Source: Episyrphus balteatus
Taxonomy: Eukaryota > Arthropoda > Insecta > Diptera > Syrphidae
Assembly (NCBI RefSeq): GCF_945859705.1
Contig: NC_079134.1
Coordinates: forward strand, 159,375,718 to 159,439,717
Direction of reading: 5' to 3'
Length of the DNA stretch: 64,000 nucleotides
The notes under the pieces were generated by a model. It saw only the letters and a list, made by a program, of their open reading frames with translations, was not told the DNA's origin and did no database searches. This document shows positions 55,800-64,000 of this stretch, piece after piece (positions within the stretch are counted from its first letter, which is position 1; every line of letters begins with the position of its first letter). A program made the translations under genes and the position numbers.

Positions 55800-56250
55800 C
55801 ACTGAGGAAAAAAACGCAACGTAAAATGTAAAATGTTCAACGTTGATTTAATGTTGAAAAAATTAATATTAAACTTCTTCAAAATAAAATTGAAAAAACG
55901 TAAGAAATTTTTTTATTTTAGTCGGACTTCAGCTTTTGTTGCATTTTATCACTCTTATTTTCAACAGTGTGATAGCACGTTGGTAAAGCATTCGCCTAGT
56001 AACTCAAGAGTTGTAGGTTCGATCCCCAGCGGCTGCCCATTTTGTATTTTTTTTTTTTTTTAATAAATTGATGCTTTTTTTTTAAGTTGAAACAACTTTG
56101 ATTTAAAAATGTTTTATAACGGTAAACCACTTTAAACTAACAATGTTCTACTTTGATTTTAAAATTTTCGTCTTCAACGCAAAATCATACCGAAAAATAG
56201 TTGATTCAACGTGGTTTTCGTTGATTTTAAGTTGTTGCTTAAAATTTATT
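55800..56250. repeat. AACGTTGATTT-rich region around the tRNA-like module
   Basis: AACGTTGATTTAATGTTGA near 55849 and GTTGATTCAACGTGG near 56201, together with many TTGATTT/AACAAC words on both sides, suggest an old element surrounding the tRNA-like part. Boundaries are unclear. Confidence 0.35.
55966..56037 (+). ncRNA. tRNA-Thr-like module (pseudo-tRNA or SINE head)
   Basis: TAGCACGTTGG (55973-55983) fits an A box and GGTTCGATCCC (56016-56026) a B box. CTAGTAA between them equals a Thr(AGU) anticodon loop, and the 3' part CCCAGCGGCTGCC is close to the tRNA-Thr 3' end. The 5' acceptor half does not pair with the 3' half and the anticodon stem is broken. It is therefore a tRNA-derived relic, not a working tRNA. 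A T-run after 56047 could end pol III transcription. Confidence 0.5.
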
Positions 56251-57174
56251 TCAAAATGTTAACCATTATTTAAATGAAAATATTTTCAAAATTCATGGAT
56301 TAAGTAAGTCGCGAAACTTCATGTTTTATATAACACTAAAGTTCTGTGAATACATTTTTTTTTATAAGTAAAAGATCAAAAACAAGTTATTAATTGACGA
56401 AGCTAGAATTTGCAATGGCTAAGTCTAAAAATTCAAGAGCGGACTAGTCTAACGAAATATTTATATCTCCTTAAAAAAATTATGATATTTCCTAAATTTT
56501 AGCAGTATCAGTTTCGTAAAATATATTGAAAAATTAAAAAATTAATCACCGCATCATTGCATTTACTGAAAAAACAATATTGAAAAAGCGATTTTTTAAC
56601 ATTTTTGAATATAATATAATTTCCATTGTATTACTAGAAATTGGTTACACGTACTTAAAGTAGGGGTCTTAAAAAGACTGGAAACATTTTTTTTATAACA
56701 AAAAAATATACAAAAATTATTATTTTTCTTTAAACAATACCTTTTTAAATGTACAAATATTAAGTATTTACACAAAATTTGATCAAAATCAAACTTTTTT
56801 CGTTAGAGATAAAAAAAAAGCCAAGAAATTATTTTTTTCAATATTTTTGAGGATGTAAAAAAGAGATCAATAAAAGTTGTACCTACATCTGTTTTTCTGA
56901 TAAGACGATTACCTTTACAGTAAATCGTAAAAAAAACCGTTTTTTCACTTGCGCTCTTTCTTTGTTCCTCCAGCCCACCTCCTCCAGCCAAGTGTGTTTA
57001 GATCCAATCATTTTATTCCCTTTTCTATACCATTTATCATACATTTCCGCATATCGAATTATTTACCTACCTACTTTTTTTTCAAAAATGATTTGCACTG
57101 GTCTATTTTTTTACCTTTATAATAATAGTAATAAGATAAGTTCACACTCCGAAAATGCATTTATTAAAACAATG
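56251..57174. other. Non-coding, no feature seen
   Basis: AT-rich, apart from a short CAGCCCACCTCCTCCAGCC stretch at 56970. Confidence 0.45.
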
Positions 57175-57200
57175 GGTTACTCGGGCGTATGCGTACTTTT
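57175..57200 (-). repeat. AAAAGTACGCATACGCCCGAG motif, copy 2
   Basis: Complement-strand copy of the phrase at 50961 and 60481. Confidence 0.55.
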
Positions 57201-57570
57201 TTTTGTTTAGAATTACAAGCAAGCAATTTGTTTTTTTTTTTTTTAGATTTCAAGGCAAACAATTTAAATTAAAAAATGTTGCACTTAATTAGACGCTTAT
57301 TTCTTGGTTACGGTTAAATTATCATCTGAATGTTTGCATTAAAAAAAGTATAGATATATAGAATATTATATTTTTAGATTTATACCATAATGTCAATAAA
57401 ATGAAAAAAATAATAATTGGAAGCAGCTTTAAGCAGAATCATCAGAAAAATCTTTAATCTGAGCAGATCTTGTTTTTGTGTAAAAATTAATAAGATTTGT
57501 TGCTATAAAATGCAGTAGCTCCTTTAAGAAAGGAAGCCTTTCCAAATTGAATTTTGAGTTTCACCTTAAC
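57201..57570. other. Non-coding, no feature seen
   Basis: AT-rich spacer. Confidence 0.5.
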
Positions 57571-57895
57571 TAGTGGCGTAGATAACTCTGTGGGGGCCCT
57601 GTATCCAAATTATTTTGGGGGCCCCTCCCCTCTCTTGATATTTTTTTGGGGAAAAAAATGTTTAAATAATGTTTGAAATTGGAATTTTTTTGTAATTGTT
57701 AATCATTATTTAAGAAATAAATATTTGATGGTTCAAAAACTTTTTTTTTAAACCAAATTTTTATTATTTCAGAATTTTATTTTTAATTTATAATAAAGCT
57801 TTATGTAGTATAGTGAATGCTTTTGTATTAAAAACTTTGTTAAAATTAAATAAGTGGCTTGGTAGAATTTCAGAAATTAAATAAAGGGTTGGGGT

Positions 57896-58568
57896 CAAAA
57901 TTCTGCCAGGGTCAAAATTCTTTTATCAAAATTCTGCTTTCAAAATTCTGCTTTTCAAAATTCTGTTTTTCAAAATTCTGTTTTTCAAAATTCTGCTTTT
58001 CATAATTCTGCTTTTCAAAATTCTGCAAAAAATTAAAAAAGGGTTTGGAAAATGTTAAAAAGTTTGCACTTTTTAACATTTTCCAAACCCTTTTTCAATT
58101 TATTGCAGAATTCTGTAAATTCATCTTTTTGAAAATTTGTCATTTTTTAAATGCGTATTAATTTTTGTTTTATAAATGAATAAATTTGAAAATATTAAGA
58201 AAAGCTTTTTAATATAAAACATTTCCGAAAATAATTAAAAATTTATTAATTTATCAAATAAAGATGAATATTCAAAAATTTGAATAAGAAATGGAATATT
58301 TTGTATCAAACAACATCGGTTCCAATTAGTTTACATATTTTATTTGAAAGAAAGTCAGTATATGAAATTCAAAAAATATTTGCGACACTTAAATAAAAAA
58401 AAAAAAATAGGAAAGTACCAATGTTGAATTACATTAATGAGATGTATTTTTCTTTAGCCAGTGCATATGCTATAAAAAAAAATACAGAATTGGCAGAATT
58501 TGTTTGTTCAAATATAATGCTGGCAGAATTTTGAAAAACAGAATTTTGAAGCCAGAATTTTGCCCTTT
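57896..58568. mobile_element. Iteron element CAAAATTCTG with a perfect hairpin
   Basis: Nine TCAAAATTCTGCTTTT-like units about 15 bp apart run from 57896 to 58026. At the right, 58490-58565, CAGAATTTTGAA units occur in the opposite orientation, ending AATTTTGCCC. Just inside, 58036-58063 and 58068-58095 form a perfect 28-bp hairpin with a TTGC loop, starting AAAAAGGGTTTGGAAAATGT. It lies inside the hAT-like element. Confidence 0.65.
58036..58095. repeat. Perfect 28-bp hairpin, 4-base loop
   Basis: The arms are exact complements, with loop TTGC. As RNA it would be a very stable stem. Confidence 0.95.
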
Positions 58569-59012
58569 TTTGAGCAAATTTAACTTTCTCAAATTTGGAA
58601 ATGGCAGTTACCCTTACTTTTTGGTCACACAAAATTATTTGCAATAATCCTTATGGAGAGTCTCCAAAATTCGTAACATACCAAGATTGAAATTGATTGA
58701 TCCAGACAAATTCCTTAACAGACATACTTGCGAGACCCACTTTTGTCCTGGTTCACGTTTCTGTATGATGTTGGTGACTTTTGTCAGACAAATTTTATCA
58801 AAATTTGAATGACAAAAGTGATTACATGTTGATATGTTGAAGTTGAATGGAAGAAAACTATGGACGCGAAAAACATAGACGTGTGTACAAAAAATAACTA
58901 TCGTTACATAATGTTTTTACACGCGTCTTGTTTTCTGTAGCTTTTGGGGCCCTATTTCCCGGGGTCCATGTTACATATGGATACAGCTGATACAGCGGTA
59001 GCAACGCCCTTG

Positions 59013-60480
59013 TCATTTACTCAGTTTTTTGTAAATATTTGAATGAATATATGTTTGATAGATAAAAAGTCCAAATATTCTAAGATTTTTTTGGGCTAAT
59101 GGTTCAATATAGTGTGCATGTGACTCCCTTAACAGACAAAATGCATTGATTGATCGATTCAAAAAAAAAATTTCATCTTGATTCTTTCTTGGTTGTACTA
59201 AATTTTTATAGAAGCAAAATTGTTAGTTGGTAAAGAAGATTTTTAGGACTTCTGTCTGCATTTTTAGGGGAGAAACAATTCTTAGCATTATTTTAGCATG
59301 CTTATAGAGAATGCTTTTATTACGCCTATAAAGACACTATAAAGGACTACAGATAATATCACAAGTAAAATTACATTTCCATAAATTTTGATTTCACTAC
59401 TGTCATATTATTAAGTTATATTATCTATTTTATATTTATAAATAAAATCTTACATCAAGACTTTTTACATCAGTCGTCTTCAAATATTTAAACAATGTTA
59501 TTGTATCAAGCGATTAAACTTTGACATTTTCATTTTGTAACTTCAAAAAAACATATTTAGGATATTCATAATTTGCCGCCTATAATATACCACCACAAAC
59601 ACAGATAATCTCATGAAAAATTAGTTTTACTTTTTTGACAGAAATTTGGTTTAAGACTTTTAGCATATTTTCATCAAAGTACTTTATTATTAACTCTCAT
59701 CCATCCAGAAAAAAATAAATAATAATCTCTTGATTCTGAATAAATTTTCACATCGATAAAAACAAAAGTTAAACAGTTGTAAATAAATTTATTCAGAAAA
59801 AACTACCACTTTAATAGTCTCGTTTGTCGTTAAGAGTTTATATTCCAAGGGTAAAATAGCATAAAACTAAAAAATCCCTTCTGAAACTAAATATATGGGT
59901 GATATCTGTAAATGACATCATCATCACAGTTGTCGGCAAATATAACTTTGAGGGACGAACAAAATATTAAGAATTGATAGCAGGCAATGTGATGAATGGA
60001 GAATTCCACTAAATTTGTTCCTTCTTACTCTTTCCTGGTCTATTAATTTCAAAAAAAAAAAAATTACACATTTCACAATAAGAGTTGCTTGAATGGTTTT
60101 AAAGTAGGATTTTAGATGATTGACATTTTCATTCATATTTGAGTTTTTAGCACGATTTTGATAAAAATAGAAAAAAACATCGATTTGTAAGCCCCGAATG
60201 ACGAGCATATTGAATTTTTTAAGGTCTTTTTGTTTTAAGATTACTGAAATCTAAAACATTGTTTTTAAGAACACTTTTTAAAAAAATAAGCCAATAATAA
60301 GAAAAAAATTTTTTTTTTCAAAATTAATCATGTTTGTCGTGGGAAATTTTGTTTGATAACTTTAGATTCGTTTTCAACAACAAAAAAATTACATAATTAC
60401 ACTTTCCACTTTTATAATAAGTACAATTATTTGACTAGGCTGTTTCTGGCAATTGATAATAAAGTAATAAAACCAGAAAA
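59013..60480. other. Non-coding, no feature seen
   Basis: AT-rich. A minus-strand frame at 59924-60208 has no recognisable domain. Confidence 0.5.
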
Positions 60481-60507
60481 AAAGTACGTATACGCCCGAG
60501 TGCACCA
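60481..60507 (+). repeat. AAAGTACGTATACGCCCGAG motif, copy 3
   Basis: See 50961 and 57175. Confidence 0.55.
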
Positions 60508-60654
60508 AAGATTTTCTCGAGAATTTTGAGGTGTAGGTTGAACTTCAATCCATTCAAAGAATTGAGTTCTGGATTGAGATGTGTTACTAATATCTTTCAT
60601 GATTGAGATGATGGCTTACGATTTGTGACAAAAAAAATTATGGAATGTATTTGT

Positions 60655-60835
60655 GTATCCTTTTTGCCTCCGTTTTTGAAGTATTTTCGTTTTAAAAAGC
60701 AAAAAGAAGCGTTTTTTATAGGGTAATATTTTCAAAACGGAGACTAAAAGAAATAAATATTCAGTTTCAAGTTTAGCATCCCTAAAATCAAAAATCTTTT
60801 TGGTTTTAACTTCGAATTTTATAATTAGAACAATA
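60655..60835. mobile_element. Family A-like foldback fragment
   Basis: CTCCGTTTTTGAAGTATTTT at 60668 is answered by AATATTTTCAAAACGGAG near 60727, then GTTTAGCATCCCTAAAATC and TTTTTGGTTTTAAC follow in family A order. The outer ends are diverged. Confidence 0.4.
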
Positions 60836-62850
60836 ATTATCATTTATTTACTACTCATACTTAATTAAGAGTGTACAGGTGTATACCCAAGCTGATAGAA
60901 CGCAGATTCTATAAGCGTCCTGATACCGATAATAAAACTAACAGCTTTAATTTTCTGCATCGGAAGACGTACAAACTGGAGTTTTCCAATTAATGTGAGA
61001 AAACTTATTCACTTTTGATTCACTTGAAACACTTGATTCACTTGAAGCTGAAGATCAAGATAACTTACATAGTTTACAATTAAATTGTTTATTTTCAAAA
61101 CATGATAAGTCCATTTTGAATTTTGTTGTTAAACCTGCAGAAAGGATTGTGTTTCTAATTCTAATGAATTCAAACCTTAATACTTTGATACAAAACGATA
61201 ATATTTGCATATAAAATAAATTCAAACTTGTTCAATACAAAAATTATGTTATATTGTTTGAAAATAAAGGATTCAATAATTTTATTGAATAGATTAAAAA
61301 AAAAAGTGGTTATAGGGAGGTGAAAGCCTTCAAAATTATATAGGTCAATACTGATTCAATCATAATTATTGTTCTGAAAATGTATTTACTAAACAAAAAT
61401 GTTAAATGCAGGTAATTTTGTCTTTTTTAAGTTGATTATTCGAAACAAAATTTTCCTAAAAGCTTATGGAAAATAATCACAAAACTAATTTAATTAATTT
61501 ATTGAAAATGATTTCCAGTTTTATTAAAATTTATGTTTTTGTACATTACTGAAATATTATTGAACTAAATTAAAATTTTTGATTTGATGTATTTTGAAGA
61601 CACTAAAATAACCTTTATAGATCAAAATACTACTTTTAAAAGGTTCTTATTTGTCATCAAAAATTTTTATAAAAAGTCTTTATTCCCAACGGAATTGAAA
61701 ATTTAACAGTTGCTAAAAATCCAATTTTATTAGAAGATAACTTTTTAAGGTGGCACAATTTAGAGAGGTTAAAAATTTTTCCATTTTTTCGTGTCTAATG
61801 TCCTACAAAAACGTGAAAAACATTTGTTGCGATGTTAACACCGAGAATTTAAAAAAATAACACGACAAGTTTCTACTCGCTAAATCAGTCTTAAAAGAAC
61901 ATTTATAAAATAATTTTGTGATTAGTGAATCCTTTTTAAACTTATTTTGTAATCAAGAAATAGATGCGACAATTTCAAAGTTGTCGTGTGTTGCTACAGA
62001 GAATTTTTGGATTTCCACAATTCATCGGTCATTTTTACTTGCGATATTTTATGTTTTCATTTCAAAAGATGATTTTTAAAGGCTATTGGTTACAGAAAAC
62101 ACATAAAACGAAATAAATGATTACTTATTTTGAACAAAACTCGACTTGAATATATTTAACCCAGAGCAATTAAGCAATTTAGTTTTTTTTTTGTGTTAAC
62201 TTTAGGTATATTTTTTGGAGTAATACCTAGGTACCTAGTATGAACATGAAGTTGCCCAACAAAATTTTAAATAGCAAACAGAGAAAATACCGTAAATGTA
62301 AGAAAAAATTGATTTGTTTTTTTTTTTTCATTGATGTTTAACTTGAAAAGTAAACATTTTACAAAAATTAATTCTTTTATTTTACTTGACATTATTTTTC
62401 ACTTTTTTGTTACAGATAAAAATTGTACAGATAAAACAGAAAATGTGATTTTTTTTTCTAAGATGGAGCTATGGATTTTAACTTGGCTAAAATTTGACAA
62501 AATTGCATTTTATATCTTTCCTATTTTTATATATGTACTAGGTAGGTATGGTTTTAGCTCATAATACCAATATATAATTTTTTGAAAATTTAAAATTTAA
62601 ATAACACTTTTAAACCTTTGTTCAATTATGTAAAATTATAGATTTTAAAACACAAAATTGCATTTTTTTTTTCAAATTTGAGAGTTACAATTGAAAACCT
62701 TCTGAATTTAATAAAAAATTCTAAAGCTTCTACGTTACCTATTTTGGTACAACTTAACACATTTTCAACTGAGGGCATACTACTTAAAAAAAATAAGTCT
62801 GTAGGTCATTTGGGCAAGTGAGGCAGAAGCATATAAAAACTATATCAGAC
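60836..62850. other. Non-coding, no feature seen
   Basis: About 2 kb of AT-rich DNA. No repeats, RNA genes or recognisable proteins. Confidence 0.5.
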
Positions 62851-64000
62851 ATTCCTCTTAATGACCCACTTCAACATTAAATCCCGAAAAACCAATATAA
62901 ATTAAAAAAAAAACACTCCTTCGAATTCCAACCATCAAAATCAGCACACAACTCCTTATCATAAGGGGGAGACCTACTAAAAAAAAAACCTACTTAAAAA
63001 CCACGCACGTAACTGCGAAAAAAAGAAACAAACTCAAAATACCTACTATATCCAAATCCACTCATCACGAGAATATATAACGGTACTCGAACTCTTCAAC
63101 TCGTATGTAATGTAAATGCAATATTTATCCACTTCAATATTTTTCTTTTCCACATATTCATTCATTCATTCATTCATTCATTCAGCAAGAGAGTCAATTT
63201 CTAAAAAAGCATAGCAATTTCTATTTTTTTTTTTTATTTCCCCTACTCATAATATACTTACATGTAATTAATAAACGATGAAACGGAACAAAAATCCTTT
63301 TCACAGACAGATTATCTATCTCCTCTTCTTTTTCGACGACGACGGTTGTAGTAGATTTTCTACTTTTTTTTCTATTCAAGTTGATTATAATTTACAAAAT
63401 TGTAATCCTTCCGCACCGACAGTTCTTCCGACAGGATAAAAAAAACAAAAACGAAGAAGAATTTTTGATAGCTCTGGCTGCTGTTGGTTCTGGTGTGTTC
63501 TGGTTTGATTTTAATTTTTTTTTTCTATTTTTTTTTTAGTCCTCCTCTATGCCCCTCAGCCTACTGCAACGGAAATGGTTGCAGAGATCCTTCGTGTAGT
63601 TATTATTGCTGCCATCCATACACGAGCATTTGAATGCATCTGGAATTTGTATTTCCTTTTTTCCTATTTTTTTTTGTAACAATTTTCCTTTTTTTTTTTG
63701 CTAAGTTTTGTATCTAGATACTTTCTGTGAGACTGTGTGACTGTGAATTATATATCTCTATAAACTGCAACAGTGTATTTTTTTTTTTTTTTTTTTGTTT
63801 CTTTTGTATTTTTGCTTTTTTGTGGGTATTTTTGTGTTACAAATACATTAATCCTAGTTTTTTTTTTTTTTTTTGAAATGAGGTGCTTTTGGGTTCGTGA
63901 GCAGGATTAATCCGTTTTTATATCCTATTTTTCTTTTGCTCCAAAACCGAAAGGCATTTACTATAATGACGATGTAGTTTTTTTTTTCTTTTTCTGTCGT
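62851..64000. other. Unique-sequence island at the window edge
   Basis: More complex sequence with CGACGACGACGG at 63336, GCTCTGGCTGCTGTTGG at 63473 and CTCCTCTATGCCCC at 63542, interrupted by long T-runs. No protein was recognised. It may be the flank of a host exon beyond the window. Confidence 0.3.
63156..63184. repeat. (ATTC)n microsatellite
   Basis: Seven ATTC tetranucleotides in a row. Confidence 0.95.

Larger units (their letters stand above)
57571..59012. mobile_element. Probable hAT-like element, decayed
   Basis: The left end is TAGTGGCGTAGATAACTCTG followed by GGGGGCCC. The right end has GGGGCCC and GCGGTAGCAACGCCCTTG. The ends are inverted and imperfect, and the GGGCCC block near both ends matches the layout of the 20405-22992 element. 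The flanking octamers do not match clearly. No transposase was recognised. Confidence 0.5.

Noticed and set aside
55966..56037. Functional tRNA-Thr gene
   Set aside because: The acceptor and anticodon stems do not pair properly despite good A and B boxes.
57571..59012. Proven 8-bp duplication for the hAT-like element
   Set aside because: The flanking octamers ACCTTAAC and TCATTTAC agree only in part, so the boundary is left as probable.

Overview
The window is AT-rich (very roughly 70 percent by eye) eukaryotic DNA with long homopolymer and microsatellite runs, spliceosomal-type sequence texture and dense transposon debris. Everything points to an arthropod, most likely an insect: RNase H-bearing LINE relics, an RTE-like LINE, many hAT and Tc1/mariner-like miniature elements and tRNA-derived modules. 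A fly (Diptera) is plausible from the CAG/CAA-rich unique islands, but this is a guess. No intact host protein-coding gene is visible. The window reads best as a very large intron or an intergenic region. Only one long open frame has a recognisable product, a LINE reverse transcriptase at 30413-31735.

Layout. 1-5.5 kb: AT-rich DNA with a CACTGG-family foldback (2607-2867), a half copy of it (3070-3203), and a 1.55-kb foldback element (3549-5101) that carries a mariner-like MITE (3880-4111). 5.5-6 kb: the first unique-sequence island, possibly a 5' exon. 7.3-8.9 kb: a hAT-like MITE with a perfect 8-bp target duplication (7584-8348) and a related small element (8361-8670). 12.4-14.6 kb: a foldback, a 1-kb element with iterons (12654-13654) and a hAT-like MITE carrying a minisatellite (13958-14562). 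16.6-17.75 kb: a GGGACAC satellite whose higher-order unit repeats a sequence complementary to the 3' end of tRNA-Lys, as in a retroelement primer-binding site. 19.7-23 kb: a small MITE and a complete 2.6-kb hAT-like element with an 8-bp duplication. 24.2-30.4 kb: a roughly 4.8-kb composite palindrome built from three nested repeat types, which appears to have split an older dispersed repeat. 30.4-31.8 kb: a young, 5'-truncated LINE with a 10-bp duplication.

The second half holds two copies of a 0.73-kb dispersed repeat (35.3 and 48.6 kb), an inverted-repeat element containing two opposed tRNA-like modules (36.2-36.9 kb), and a 0.95-kb foldback split by a 1.2-kb hAT-like element (38.1-40.3 kb). 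It also holds a decayed cadherin-repeat fragment split by a foldback (42.5-43.4 kb), a 257-bp MITE with 32-bp perfect ends (44.2 kb), a decayed LINE RNase H domain (45.3-45.7 kb), a tRNA-Thr-like module (55.97 kb) and another hAT-like element with an iteron element inside it (57.6-59.0 kb). Between these lie unique, more complex islands (5.5-6.0, 15.2-16.45, 17.9-18.75, 33.9-34.1, 40.5-42.4, 46.1-47.7, 53.85-55.5 and 62.85-64.0 kb). These are the best candidates for host regulatory or untranslated sequence.

There is no operon-like logic here. What links the parts is insertion history: elements nested in elements, and several unrelated non-autonomous elements that each contain tandem or inverted arrays of their own short motif.
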